DNA of 64,000 nucleotides, from positions 31,007-95,006 of the forward strand of contig JAMXAG010000009.1 in NCBI GenBank assembly GCA_024281675.1, read 5' to 3'. The notes under the pieces are model-generated. The model searched no databases, was not told where the DNA came from, and saw nothing but the letters and a program-made list of their open reading frames with translations. Made by a program: the position numbers and the translations under genes. Shown one piece after another: positions 28,802 to 38,103 of the stretch (position 1 is the first letter of the stretch; every line of letters begins with the position of its first letter). Source of the DNA: Nitrosomonas sp. (GTDB lineage: Bacteria > Pseudomonadota > Gammaproteobacteria > Burkholderiales > Nitrosomonadaceae).

Positions 28802-29527
28802 GGCTCTAGACTATCAGAGTTAATAATATCTGATGATTTGCCATAGTTCATTAGCAAGTTCATCAGGTTGTTTTTTCCAACGCCACTCAGATTCTTTTAA
28901 ATGCAGCGCAAAGTTAACCGACACACCGTTAAACTTTGCCAGCCGCCGCTTGGTAAAACTCCAAAACGATTCAATACCGTTAATATGGCAATGCCCATCC
29001 CGAGCAAATTCATTATCACCATGAGATACACGAAAATGCTTGGAATATCCTACATCTACCAAACCATTGTAACCGCGCCAACCATCACTATAAATGACAC
29101 TTTCAATGGATACTTTACCCAGTATCACCGCTTGTAAAGTCAGTCGCTTACAGTCTGACACTATTTCGGTATATACCCTGCCATCTCGCTCAAACACACC
29201 AAATACAGGTTGCTTTAGTGTACCGCGACCGCGCTTGAGTTTGCCATGATAACCACGTTGCCGTTTTCCACCAAAATAGCTTTCATCAACTTCCACTTTG
29301 CCTAACAGCTTGTCTTTAAGGGCAGTCTGATGGTTATAGATTACTTGCCTGAAAATGCCATACCAACGATTAATCGTGTTACGATTTTTACCTATCAGCA
29401 GAGCTGTTTTGCTGGCAGGTATATCAATGCAAAAGCATTGAATTATTTTTTTAATGTAATAGTCGCTTAATTTACTGTTTCTTAACATCTTACTAGACTA
29501 ACAGATCGTGTCTGCTAGTCTAGAGCC
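28802..29527 (-). mobile_element. IS1595-family element (IS1016-like), copy 1
   Basis: A 726-bp element. Left end GGCTCTAGACTATCAGA and right end, read inward, GGCTCTAGACTAGCAGA form a 17-bp inverted repeat with one mismatch. TAATTAA stands directly outside both ends (28795-28801 and 29528-29534), a 7-bp target duplication. One transposase gene fills it. A base-for-base copy in the opposite orientation lies at 32285-33010. It sits between dksA and pnp, which converge on it. Confidence 0.95.
28820..29488 (-). CDS. IS1595-family transposase (copy 1)
   Basis: A 222-residue DDE-type transposase. An N-terminal helix-turn-helix (PASKTALLIGKNRNTINRWY) is followed by the catalytic domain: VEVDESYFGGKRQRG (first acidic residue), VIYSDGWRGYNGLVD (second) and HCHINGIESFWSFTKRRLAK (His/Asn-type third block with a nearby Glu). 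The short length and missing N-terminal zinc ribbon fit the IS1016 subgroup. The frame is intact, so it could be active. Confidence 0.95.
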   Translation of the reverse strand: MLRNSKLSDYYIKKIIQCFCIDIPASKTALLIGKNRNTINRWYGIFRQVIYNHQTALKDKLLGKVEVDESYFGGKRQRGYHGKLKRGRGTLKQPVFGVFERDGRVYTEIVSDCKRLTLQAVILGKVSIESVIYSDGWRGYNGLVDVGYSKHFRVSHGDNEFARDGHCHINGIESFWSFTKRRLAKFNGVSVNFALHLKESEWRWKKQPDELANELWQIIRYY

Positions 29528-29560
29528 TAATTAATTATAATTTTTCCAAGTTCTATATGA

Positions 29561-31684
29561 TCATGACTCTTTGATTTCAGATTCCGAATCCACAGCAGTT
29601 TCCGGTAGGATTACTTTCATACTCAAACGCAATCTTCCTTTATCATCTGCTTCCAATACCTTAACGCGAATTTGCTGTCCTTCACTCAAGTGATCAGAAA
29701 CATTGTTAACATGTTCACTTGCGATTTGGGAAATGTGTAAAAGTCCATCTTTTCCAGGTAGGATGCTAACGATGGCGCCGAAATCGAGTAATTTTAGGAC
29801 GGTTCCATCATAAATCTTTCCAACTTCAACTTCTGCAGTGATGTCTTGAATTTTCTTTTTAGCAAGTTCTCCACCCTCTGCATTAACACAGGCGATAGTG
29901 ACTTCTCCGCTATCACTGATATCGATTGTAGTATTGGTTTCTTCAGTCAGTGCGCGAATAACCGCTCCGCCTTTACCAATAACGTCGCGAATTTTTTCTG
30001 GGTTGATTTTAATTTTAATAATACGTGGTGCATGGACTGAAATATCTTCACGTGTTGATGGTAAAGCTTGCTTCATGATTTGTAATATATGCATACGACC
30101 TTCCTGTGCTTGTATCAGGGCAGCATGCATGATTTCTTTGGTAATGCCTTGTATTTTGATATCCATTTGTAGTGCGGTAATACCTTTTTCCGTACCGGCA
30201 ACTTTAAAATCCATATCACCTAAATGATCTTCATCACCCAAGATATCTGTAAGCACTGCAAAACGGTTGCCTTCTTTAATGAGTCCCATTGCAATACCTG
30301 CAACATGTGCCTTAAGTGGTACACCGGCATCCATTAATGCGAGGCATCCGCCACAAACTGAAGCCATTGAACTGGAGCCATTCGATTCGGTAATTTCTGA
30401 TACAACGCGCAACGAATAACCAAATTCTTCTGGTGAGGGTAAAACTGCTACAAGCGCACGTTTTGCAAGGCGCCCATGGCCAATTTCTCGGCGCTTTGGG
30501 GTTCCAACCCGACCTATTTCACCGGTAGCAAACGGTGGCATATTGTAGTGCAGCATAAAGCGATCATTATAATCACCTTGTAAGGAATCAATTTTTTGTT
30601 CATCACGAGCTGTTCCTAATGTAGCTACTGCGAGCGCTTGTGTTTCTCCTCGAGTGAATAATGCTGAACCGTGTGTGCGTGGTAATACTCCATTACGGAT
30701 TGTTATAGTTCTAACATTGCGGGTGCCTCGTCCATCAATACGAGGTTCACCATCTAAAATTTGATTGCGGACAATTTTTGATTCGAGTGCAAAAAAAGCT
30801 TCTTTAAAAACTTGTATGCCAGGTTGATTATCAGCGCCAATTCCTAATTCTTCTGCTACACGTTGACTAATTGCTTCAATGGCTTCCGAGCGAATTTGTT
30901 TTTGTTTTATTTTGAAAGCTTGTCGTAAATCATTTTCAACCATACCTGCTAATTTCTCTTGAAAAGCGGTGTCTTTTTCTGGCGGAGTCCAGTCCCAAGC
31001 AGTTACTCCTGCTTCATCTGCAAATTCATTGATGGCATTAATGACGCTCTGCATTTGTTCGTGTCCAAAAGTTACTGCACCAAGCATAACTTCTTCAGAC
31101 AATTCCATGGCTTCGGATTCAACCATTAAAACTGCTTGCTGCGTACCAGCTACAACAAGGTTTAGTTGCGTATCTTTGAGTTCAGAGGTTGCCGGATTGA
31201 GCACATATTGATTATTAATGTAACCGACGCGAGCTGCTCCTAATGGGCCATCAAATGGTATGCCCGAGAGTATAAGTGCAGCTGAAGTTCCAATGATGGA
31301 TGGAATGTCTGGATCGACTTCAGTATCGGATGATAAGACTGTAGCAACAATTTGTACTTCGTTATAGAAGCCTTCTGGAAAAAGAGGACGAATAGGGCGA
31401 TCAATCAACCGGGAAGTCAGTGTTTCCTTTTCCGACGGACGGCCTTCGCGCTTAAAGAAGCTTCCAGGTATTCTGCCTGCAGCATAGAATTTTTCTTGAT
31501 AGTCAACAGTTAATGGAAAAAAATCTTGTTCTGGTTTTGCGTTCTTTGCACCGACTACGGTTACGAGTACAACGGTATCATCCATCGTAACAACAACTGC
31601 ACCATGTGCTTGTCTCGCAATTTCACCTGTTTCTAATGTAAGTTGATGACGTCCGTAGGTAATACTCTTTTTGATAGATTTCAA
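29561..31684 (-). CDS. pnp: Polynucleotide phosphorylase
   Basis: A 707-residue 3'-5' phosphorolytic exoribonuclease, core of the RNA degradosome. Two RNase PH domains (first with [20 protein letters not shown], second with [15 protein letters not shown] and [11 protein letters not shown]) are followed by a KH domain ([20 protein letters not shown]) and an S1 domain ([20 protein letters not shown]). The start is a TTG at 31684 with AAGGA 7 bases upstream. It follows rpsO by 147 bp, the usual rpsO-pnp order. The IS copy 1 begins 33 bp after its stop codon. Confidence 0.97.
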   Translation of the reverse strand: MKSIKKSITYGRHQLTLETGEIARQAHGAVVVTMDDTVVLVTVVGAKNAKPEQDFFPLTVDYQEKFYAAGRIPGSFFKREGRPSEKETLTSRLIDRPIRPLFPEGFYNEVQIVATVLSSDTEVDPDIPSIIGTSAALILSGIPFDGPLGAARVGYINNQYVLNPATSELKDTQLNLVVAGTQQAVLMVESEAMELSEEVMLGAVTFGHEQMQSVINAINEFADEAGVTAWDWTPPEKDTAFQEKLAGMVENDLRQAFKIKQKQIRSEAIEAISQRVAEELGIGADNQPGIQVFKEAFFALESKIVRNQILDGEPRIDGRGTRNVRTITIRNGVLPRTHGSALFTRGETQALAVATLGTARDEQKIDSLQGDYNDRFMLHYNMPPFATGEIGRVGTPKRREIGHGRLAKRALVAVLPSPEEFGYSLRVVSEITESNGSSSMASVCGGCLALMDAGVPLKAHVAGIAMGLIKEGNRFAVLTDILGDEDHLGDMDFKVAGTEKGITALQMDIKIQGITKEIMHAALIQAQEGRMHILQIMKQALPSTREDISVHAPRIIKIKINPEKIRDVIGKGGAVIRALTEETNTTIDISDSGEVTIACVNAEGGELAKKKIQDITAEVEVGKIYDGTVLKLLDFGAIVSILPGKDGLLHISQIASEHVNNVSDHLSEGQQIRVKVLEADDKGRLRLSMKVILPETAVDSESEIKES

Positions 31685-31831
31685 TTAACAATCCTTTTTA
31701 TTGAATGCTCTGAGTGATGGTGCATTAAGCCATTGAATAGCAAAACCAGTCATTACTGGAAAGAACAAGTCTTTTAATTCGCCGTTTGCTTGGTTAAATA
31801 GGTTGATTCATATAAAAATTTAAGTAATAAC

Positions 31832-32101
31832 TTACTTACGCAAACCAAGGCGCTCAATTAAAGTTTGATACGTACCGGCATTGCTTTGCTTTAGGTAGTC
31901 CAGTAATTTTCGGCGTTTGCCAACCATACGTAATAGACCTCGGCGAGAGTGATGGTCTTTAGCATGAACTTTAAAATGCTCAATGAGATCATTGATTCGA
32001 TTCGTTAAAAGTGCAACCTGAACCTCAGGAGATCCGGTATCACCATTAGCTCTTTGAAAATCTCGTACGATCTGGGCTTTTTGTTCAATTGTGATTGACA
32101 T
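31832..32101 (-). CDS. rpsO: 30S ribosomal protein S15
   Basis: An 89-residue protein, the exact usual length. I start at the ATG at 32101 ([16 protein letters not shown]), not at the in-frame GTG/ATG codons upstream. Motifs [20 protein letters not shown] and [20 protein letters not shown] are the 16S rRNA-binding surfaces. S15 binds the central domain of 16S rRNA and represses its own mRNA in E. coli. The upstream neighbour truB, usual elsewhere, is absent: 183 bp upstream an IS element begins. Confidence 0.96.
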   Translation of the reverse strand: MSITIEQKAQIVRDFQRANGDTGSPEVQVALLTNRINDLIEHFKVHAKDHHSRRGLLRMVGKRRKLLDYLKQSNAGTYQTLIERLGLRK

Positions 32102-32284
32102 AATCAGTTGTTTCTCCAACATTACCAATATAAAGAAAAAACGGAATTTTACTCCTTAAAGTTACGCTTGTCCAAACCAGATCTAGTACGGGATCAAACA
32201 TAATCCGACTTCAATGCAAATTATCATGACGAATCGATGTTATTAAACTTAAAAGTGCTAGAGTTAAACTAGAAAATTTTTTAT

Positions 32285-33010
32285 GGCTCTAGACTAGCAG
32301 ACACGATCTGTTAGTCTAGTAAGATGTTAAGAAACAGTAAATTAAGCGACTATTACATTAAAAAAATAATTCAATGCTTTTGCATTGATATACCTGCCAG
32401 CAAAACAGCTCTGCTGATAGGTAAAAATCGTAACACGATTAATCGTTGGTATGGCATTTTCAGGCAAGTAATCTATAACCATCAGACTGCCCTTAAAGAC
32501 AAGCTGTTAGGCAAAGTGGAAGTTGATGAAAGCTATTTTGGTGGAAAACGGCAACGTGGTTATCATGGCAAACTCAAGCGCGGTCGCGGTACACTAAAGC
32601 AACCTGTATTTGGTGTGTTTGAGCGAGATGGCAGGGTATATACCGAAATAGTGTCAGACTGTAAGCGACTGACTTTACAAGCGGTGATACTGGGTAAAGT
32701 ATCCATTGAAAGTGTCATTTATAGTGATGGTTGGCGCGGTTACAATGGTTTGGTAGATGTAGGATATTCCAAGCATTTTCGTGTATCTCATGGTGATAAT
32801 GAATTTGCTCGGGATGGGCATTGCCATATTAACGGTATTGAATCGTTTTGGAGTTTTACCAAGCGGCGGCTGGCAAAGTTTAACGGTGTGTCGGTTAACT
32901 TTGCGCTGCATTTAAAAGAATCTGAGTGGCGTTGGAAAAAACAACCTGATGAACTTGCTAATGAACTATGGCAAATCATCAGATATTATTAACTCTGATA
33001 GTCTAGAGCC
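32285..33010 (+). mobile_element. IS1595-family element (IS1016-like), copy 2
   Basis: A 726-bp element with the same ends and transposase as copy 1, in opposite orientation. The bases outside are TTTTTAT on both sides (32278-32284 and 33011-33017), a 7-bp target duplication different from copy 1. The two copies therefore jumped in separately. The right-hand duplication covers the stop codon of the dynamin-like gene. Confidence 0.95.
32324..32992 (+). CDS. IS1595-family transposase (copy 2)
   Basis: The protein is identical over all 222 residues to the copy at 28820-29488: same helix-turn-helix, DESYFGG, SDGWRGYN and HINGIESFW blocks. The two genes look identical at the DNA level as well, so the transpositions are recent or the copies are kept alike by gene conversion. 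Confidence 0.95.
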   Translation: MLRNSKLSDYYIKKIIQCFCIDIPASKTALLIGKNRNTINRWYGIFRQVIYNHQTALKDKLLGKVEVDESYFGGKRQRGYHGKLKRGRGTLKQPVFGVFERDGRVYTEIVSDCKRLTLQAVILGKVSIESVIYSDGWRGYNGLVDVGYSKHFRVSHGDNEFARDGHCHINGIESFWSFTKRRLAKFNGVSVNFALHLKESEWRWKKQPDELANELWQIIRYY

Positions 33011-33013
33011 TTT

Positions 33014-34459
33014 TTATTTATGACCCGATGGATTGGTAAATTGATCATTTAGGATTTGAATATAATCATTGGCTTTGTTGATAACTTCATCGATCGTATT
33101 CTGGGTGGTTCCATTCCAGCCTGCAGGGTCTCGCAAAAACATCGGGCGATAGGCGGCTGTACTTTTATTAAATGCGTGTACATATTGCTTATATGTTTCA
33201 TCATCGTTGCCTAATTCAAGTGACAATTTCTTAAGCATACTATTGGCTGCGAAACGACGGATAGAGAAATGAATAATGATGATTACAGTGAATAAAATTG
33301 CCACAACTACCAGTGCAGAAGAATCACCTTGTGTAATTTTGTCGCAGAACGCTTTAGTGGACTCCCATGATTCATTGATAGTAATACCAACAGAAGCCAG
33401 AATCGCTAGCGTACCAAAAGTAATACTATCGAGTAAAATGACCTTGCTTTTCCATTTTTTGAGCATGTCGGAAAGTTTAGGTACGATTTGATTCTTAATT
33501 CCTTTGGCTGTTTGCTCCAGTTTTGCGACGATACGGTAAGAGCGTTCGACTTCGATCTGCTGGATACGTGTATTAATATCAGCCATATCTTCCGCGCGCT
33601 TTTTCTCAAAGCGCTCTTTAACGCCTGGATTCGTGATAGGTACAGCGGCATCTAAATTATAGATGCGATAAAAGCGCCCGGCTACCAAACCAACTTCAGC
33701 CAAAGAACGCTGCCATGCTGAAACAACCTCTTCTGGATTGTCTTCTTTTGCAGTAACATCGATTTGATTCAGAATATAAAGAAATTTATTAGCGTCGGCT
33801 CGATTAACGCTAGCCGAAACGAGATAAGCAAGTGTGTCTTGCATTGCTTTAGGTTCAGGATGCCGAGCGTCAAAGAAAACCAGCACTAAGTCAGATAAAT
33901 TAATGATATGTTGCGTTAAGCGTAATGTAGATGCACGTTGATTATCCGCATCAAAGCCCGGGGAGTCGATCAATATTTTTCCGCGAATATTTTCTGACGG
34001 ACAGGTTTTGAGTTGTAAATATGCATCAATACGTTCTTGGCCTGCCTCGGAAATTTCATCAATGCTTTTACTGATTTGAAAGAATGGAAAACGCGGATCA
34101 GCATCAAGGGCTATGCCAGGAAGGGTTTTGACCTCTTTATGATGGCTATAGCAAATGACTGTAAACTTGTCATCAACAGCCTGGTTGCCAGTTCGCTGCA
34201 AGGGTAGATTCAGGTAAGAATTTATATAAGTCGATTTGCCAGCAGAAAACGTTCCCAATACCGCTATCATCGGCCACCAGGTCACATAGGTTGCATACGA
34301 TTGATCTTTTTCGAGTAATCCCATGCTATGACCGACCTCATCAATCTTTCTAAAGCTTTTGACCGCATTGGCTAAAGTTGGATTGTGAGAATATTCGTCT
34401 GCTAAGTGCTTTTGTAAGTTTTCCAAATGCTTGTTAATTTGCTCCGAGTTATATGACAT
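33014..34459 (-). CDS. Dynamin-like GTPase
   Basis: A 481-residue large GTPase. After a helical N-terminus, G1 is VLGTFSAGKSTYINSYLNLP (P-loop GxxSAGKST); G3 is LIDSPGFDAD; G4 is ILNQIDVT. Two hydrophobic segments near residues 350 and 385 (ITFGTLAILASVGITI; VVVAILFTVIIIIHFSI) should hold it in the inner membrane. The region after the GTPase domain is helical. Bacterial dynamins act in membrane remodelling, fusion or stress tolerance; some protect against phage. The exact job cannot be told. I start at the ATG at 34459 because AAGGG lies 6-10 bases before it. The stop TAA lies within the IS target duplication. Confidence 0.85.
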   Translation of the reverse strand: MSYNSEQINKHLENLQKHLADEYSHNPTLANAVKSFRKIDEVGHSMGLLEKDQSYATYVTWWPMIAVLGTFSAGKSTYINSYLNLPLQRTGNQAVDDKFTVICYSHHKEVKTLPGIALDADPRFPFFQISKSIDEISEAGQERIDAYLQLKTCPSENIRGKILIDSPGFDADNQRASTLRLTQHIINLSDLVLVFFDARHPEPKAMQDTLAYLVSASVNRADANKFLYILNQIDVTAKEDNPEEVVSAWQRSLAEVGLVAGRFYRIYNLDAAVPITNPGVKERFEKKRAEDMADINTRIQQIEVERSYRIVAKLEQTAKGIKNQIVPKLSDMLKKWKSKVILLDSITFGTLAILASVGITINESWESTKAFCDKITQGDSSALVVVAILFTVIIIIHFSIRRFAANSMLKKLSLELGNDDETYKQYVHAFNKSTAAYRPMFLRDPAGWNGTTQNTIDEVINKANDYIQILNDQFTNPSGHK

Positions 34460-34465
34460 GACCAT

Positions 34466-34788
34466 CCCTTTTCATTTTTATAAGAAACTATTTGAAAAAT
34501 ATAAAGATATAGATATTATTTCTATAAGTTCTAAGTAACGAATTTTGATTATTGTAGAAAACTTTATTTCTCTGATTAGCACCGATCCAGCATGAAATAA
34601 TATTATCATATCGTGCATGATGTCGAATGAATCTTAAATTTTGAGATTTTCTATTCTGAAAGTGTATTTGAGGGAAGTATTGATTCCAAGTTGATGATAT
34701 TTACGAGGCAAGACAAGTTTATGGGACAAAATATAACGATCACTAATCTGTGGTTGAATTTTTCTGTATATAGAAGAAGAGGCTACTA
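34466..34788. other. Divergent intergenic region between dynamin-like gene and DUF502 gene
   Basis: About 320 bp, AT-rich, with no frame I would accept as a gene. It should carry the two divergent promoters; no repeat or RNA gene seen. Confidence 0.45.
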
Positions 34789-35433
34789 ATGGGTCGTTAT
34801 ATTGTGATTGGTTTCTTAACGGTTGCGCCCTTGTGGGTTACATGGCTCGTATTTGATTTTCTATTGAAATTATTGGCGCGTATCGGTGATCCCTTACTTA
34901 AAGGAATGGCGCGGGTAGTGCGACCTTTCTCAGACTTGACTGCAACTTGGTTACTTGATTCAAATTTTCAACATGCCGTGGCTGCCTTGTTAACAATAAT
35001 CAGTTTCTATGGGATCGGTGTGCTGGCATCTTTTGTCATTGGTAAAAAAGTCATTAGTATCTATGAAAACATTTTGGCTCGATTGCCATTGTTCCAAACG
35101 ATTTATGGCGCTACAAAACGATTCTTGAATACCATTAGCCAACCACCTGTTACAGGGCAGCGTGTTGTTTTAATCAGCTTTCCATCTTCTGAAATGAAGG
35201 CGGTTGGATTTATCACCAAGGTGATGGAAGATAAAGAAACCGGTAGAAAACTAGCAGCTGTCTACGTGCCGACATCCCCGAATCCAACCTCTGGCTACAT
35301 TGAAATTTTGCCGATGGAAGATCTCGTTTTGACGGATTGGACCACTGAAGAAGCCATGACATTTGTTGTCACAGGAGGCACCAATGCGCCAGAGAGTGTG
35401 CACTACACCAAAAACAAACCCACACAACAATAG
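34789..35433 (+). CDS. DUF502 family membrane protein
   Basis: A 214-residue inner-membrane protein. N-terminal MGRYIVIGFLTVAPLWVTWL is the family signature, a second membrane segment lies near residue 65 (AALLTIISFYGIGVLASFVI), and a cytoplasmic domain with LARLPLFQTIYGATKRFLNT, VVLISFPSSEMKAVGFITK and YVPTSPNPTSGYIEILPMED follows. Function is unknown; in betaproteobacteria it often stands next to aspS. Here aspS is absent. Confidence 0.9.
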   Translation: MGRYIVIGFLTVAPLWVTWLVFDFLLKLLARIGDPLLKGMARVVRPFSDLTATWLLDSNFQHAVAALLTIISFYGIGVLASFVIGKKVISIYENILARLPLFQTIYGATKRFLNTISQPPVTGQRVVLISFPSSEMKAVGFITKVMEDKETGRKLAAVYVPTSPNPTSGYIEILPMEDLVLTDWTTEEAMTFVVTGGTNAPESVHYTKNKPTQQ

Positions 35434-35457
35434 TCGGTAATAGTAATCTTTGGATTG

Positions 35458-36474
35458 TTAAGGTAATGGATACGGGAGTGTTTTGATTTGGACCACCGGG
35501 CCTAGCAGTGAGCCCCAATGAATCTCGCCTGCCTCAACACTGCTTTGTTGAATGACTGCTAACGCATCGTAACCATCATGTGATTGTGACGCGACTGCAT
35601 TGACAACGCTGCCACAGGATTGGTCAGTGCTATCAGCGCAGTATAGTAAGTCGCCTGGATTGACAGTATTTGTGGTGTTAATGTGGCATAAATACATGCG
35701 TCGCTTGAGTTTTCCTAAATATTGTGTGCGAGCAACGATTTCCTGTCCTGGATAGCAACCTTTTTTGAAACTCAAGGCACCGATGGCATCTAAATTAATC
35801 ATTTGAGGCAAAAATTTTTCTTGTGTTTCCAGCAGTACTACTGGAATTCCAGCTTGAATAGTTAAGCGATTCCAGTATGCGATGTCGACAAGCTGTGCTT
35901 GTTGATGTAGGTATTTCCAGATTGCTATTGCATTGGTCGAGGGTGAAATGAGTTGTATCCGGTTATTTGCTAAACAGAGAAAAGCGTGATCATTAAGATC
36001 TACAAATCGTAACGGTTGATCAAGAATGGGTACTGATGCAAATAGTCTATTTAGAGCTTGTGAAAGGTGAGAGCCCGCTAGACCGATGCACGCATATTCG
36101 TGGCTAACATTTTCAATGGTTACTTTTGCCCGTAGTTTATAGAGTGACAGTCTTTTTTGTAACGGTTCACAAAGATTTATAGGTAATTGGAGAATATAGT
36201 TGTTGTTGTATTGGAAAAGTAGAAAACTGACTAAAACGCGCCCTTTAGGTGTGCAATAACTGCCATATGAGGCTTGATGTTCAGAGATTTCACGCATGTC
36301 GCATGTCAGTTGATTCTGTAAAAATGTACTGGCATCTTCACCCGAAAATTGAATCAACCCATAGTGCTGTGAAAGGTCGATCATGACGGGTTCTTCAATG
36401 TTTTGTGAAGAGGTTGTTTCAAGTGTATCTACATGAATGATGGAGTTATTAGTCATGTTGTTAATCCATTCCAA
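35458..36474 (-). CDS. ygfZ: Folate-binding tRNA-modifying protein YgfZ (CAF17 family)
   Basis: A 338-residue GcvT-fold protein. The signature GALSFKKGCYPGQEIVARTQ carries the conserved Cys of the K-G-C-[YF]-x-G-Q-E motif; N-terminal LSQHYGLIQFSGEDASTFLQ and YCTPKGRVLVSFLLFQY are also typical. YgfZ uses folate to help repair or assemble certain [4Fe-4S] enzymes, among them MiaB. An alternative start at 36456 is possible. It is followed on the same strand, upstream, by an RNA methyltransferase that itself should carry an Fe-S cluster. Confidence 0.92.
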   Translation of the reverse strand: MEWINNMTNNSIIHVDTLETTSSQNIEEPVMIDLSQHYGLIQFSGEDASTFLQNQLTCDMREISEHQASYGSYCTPKGRVLVSFLLFQYNNNYILQLPINLCEPLQKRLSLYKLRAKVTIENVSHEYACIGLAGSHLSQALNRLFASVPILDQPLRFVDLNDHAFLCLANNRIQLISPSTNAIAIWKYLHQQAQLVDIAYWNRLTIQAGIPVVLLETQEKFLPQMINLDAIGALSFKKGCYPGQEIVARTQYLGKLKRRMYLCHINTTNTVNPGDLLYCADSTDQSCGSVVNAVASQSHDGYDALAVIQQSSVEAGEIHWGSLLGPVVQIKTLPYPLP

Positions 36475-36540
36475 TAATTCATAGAATTAATACCTTAGTT
36501 TGCACGCATCGACTGTGATCAAAAAAATGTGCGCAGAAGG

Positions 36541-37698
36541 CTAATTTTTTCTGAATTCTGCCAGTATTTCAATATGAGGTGTATGCGGAAATAAGTCGAT
36601 CAGTTGAATATCATTGATGATCCATCCGTTTTGTTTGAAAAACCACGCATCTCGCGCAAAGCTTTCTGGGTTGCAGGAAATATAATAAATCGTTTTCAGC
36701 GAAGAGAAAGCAGTAAAAAAACTGTGATGTGTTTTCAGTCCGCAGCGCGGTGGATCCAAAATAAGCGTATCAGCATCCGTGACAGTTTTCTGTAGCTCTT
36801 TCCAAATAAAAGATTTAAAAAGATTGCAGAGCTGGACTGTTACTTTGGGTAGTTGTTTTTGTTGCAAAGCTTGTATCGCATGTTCTTCGCACTCATAGGC
36901 AATAATAGATGTGCAGGTTGATTCGGCAATGATTTCAGTGAAATTTCCTGAGCCGCAGAAAAGTTCAATGACTTTTCCCAGCGCAGTATGCGCAGCAAGC
37001 TTATCTTGCAACCAATCCCTCATGTGCGTATTTTGTAATGTATTACCTTGTTTAAAAGGTCTCTTTTGATTGATGGCTACCTTGTCAGACTGTGTGTCGT
37101 CATCGAACTCGATAAAGTGCCAGTTTTGCTGTGTATCTATAGAACCTTGCCAAGCTGGATGGGGTAATTGGTTGAGAATGTTTTTTAACGATTTTCTACA
37201 GCTACCATTAAGCACAATACAGTCTTGAATCGGTGCGATATTGTGAGAGTTTTCTGAGATAAAACCGAGAATTGTTCCATCTGTTTTAACTTGGCAGCGA
37301 TTGCGATAACCATATACCTGTTCAGAAGGTAGAATGGATTCAATACTGAAGTGTTGGTCTTCAAAACCAACCCTTTTCATGGCGTATAGGAAGCGATTTT
37401 TTTTCTGTTCCAATTGGCTTGTATAATCTGCAATCATCCAAGGACAACCAGTGCAAGATGTTTCTTCCAAACTGACATAAGGGCATGCCGGTTGCTGTCT
37501 GTGCACTGAAGGTTGAATAAGTTGGGTTAATTTTGCATAAGCAAATTTTTTATTATTGAGTATTTTATCCATGACTTCAAATTCGCCGATATCTCCAGGC
37601 CATGTGCCATAGACAAAATAAGATAGATTGTTTTCAGTGTTTTTGACTACACCTAATCCTTTTTGTGATAAATGTGTAACCGTACCTTTAAATTTCAT
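36541..37698 (-). CDS. RNA uracil-C5 methyltransferase (RumA/TrmA family)
   Basis: A 385-residue SAM-dependent enzyme. The N-terminal 60 residues look like a TRAM-type RNA-binding barrel. ACPYVSLEETSCTGCPW gives the cysteines of a [4Fe-4S] cluster as in RlmD. VIELFCGSGNFTEIIAEST is the SAM site; LILDPPRCGLKTHH holds the catalytic base region; YYISCNPESFARD has the catalytic Cys. It probably makes 5-methyluridine in 23S rRNA; the exact site (RlmC/RlmD type) is not decidable from motifs. It is about 50 residues shorter than E. coli RlmD. Confidence 0.88.
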   Translation of the reverse strand: MKFKGTVTHLSQKGLGVVKNTENNLSYFVYGTWPGDIGEFEVMDKILNNKKFAYAKLTQLIQPSVHRQQPACPYVSLEETSCTGCPWMIADYTSQLEQKKNRFLYAMKRVGFEDQHFSIESILPSEQVYGYRNRCQVKTDGTILGFISENSHNIAPIQDCIVLNGSCRKSLKNILNQLPHPAWQGSIDTQQNWHFIEFDDDTQSDKVAINQKRPFKQGNTLQNTHMRDWLQDKLAAHTALGKVIELFCGSGNFTEIIAESTCTSIIAYECEEHAIQALQQKQLPKVTVQLCNLFKSFIWKELQKTVTDADTLILDPPRCGLKTHHSFFTAFSSLKTIYYISCNPESFARDAWFFKQNGWIINDIQLIDLFPHTPHIEILAEFRKN

Positions 37699-37728
37699 CT
37701 GAATGATATTTTTAAATGAGAAAAAGTG

Positions 37729-37999
37729 ATGTTAAGACCTTACCAGTCTTGCCAAAATGTTAAGAAAAATTTGCATGCCTGGGAGACTGGATTAAGTCCG
37801 CTGCAATTCCAAGTCATGCAAGAATTGGGTGCTGAATATTTTTCTCAAAATGAGTTCTGGGATCATAAAAGGAAGGTATCTATGCGGATATTGTATCAGG
37901 AGTGTCCTTGTTTGCTTCGATTCATAAGTTTGAGATTCTGTTACGGGTTGACTCAGTTTTGTTAGCCGATCGATGAAGAAGTATATTCAACTTGAATAA
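37729..37999 (+). pseudogene. msrB: Truncated and frameshifted methionine sulfoxide reductase B
   Basis: From the ATG at 37729 the frame reads TGLSPLQFQVMQELGAEYFS and FWDHKRK, an MsrB N-terminus. A one-base frame change then gives GIYADIVSGVSLFASIHKF, and a second gives DSVTG-stop-LSFVSR, where MsrB has DSGTGWPSFTRP. The stop replaces the Trp. The catalytic C-terminal half with the second Cys is missing. MsrB repairs methionine-R-sulfoxide; this copy cannot work. Confidence 0.75.
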
Positions 38000-38103
38000 G
38001 AAAAAAGATTTGCAGGTAGCCAGTATGGTGAGCTAATGAAACTATTTCCATAAGTTAAGTAACAAAAAATAATCATCATCAATGCTTGATAGCCCTATCG
38101 TCA

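Noticed and set aside
28802-33010. Composite transposon carrying rpsO-pnp
   Set aside because: The outer flanks do not match each other (TAATTAA versus TTTTTAT); each copy has its own inner and outer duplication, so the whole did not move as one unit.
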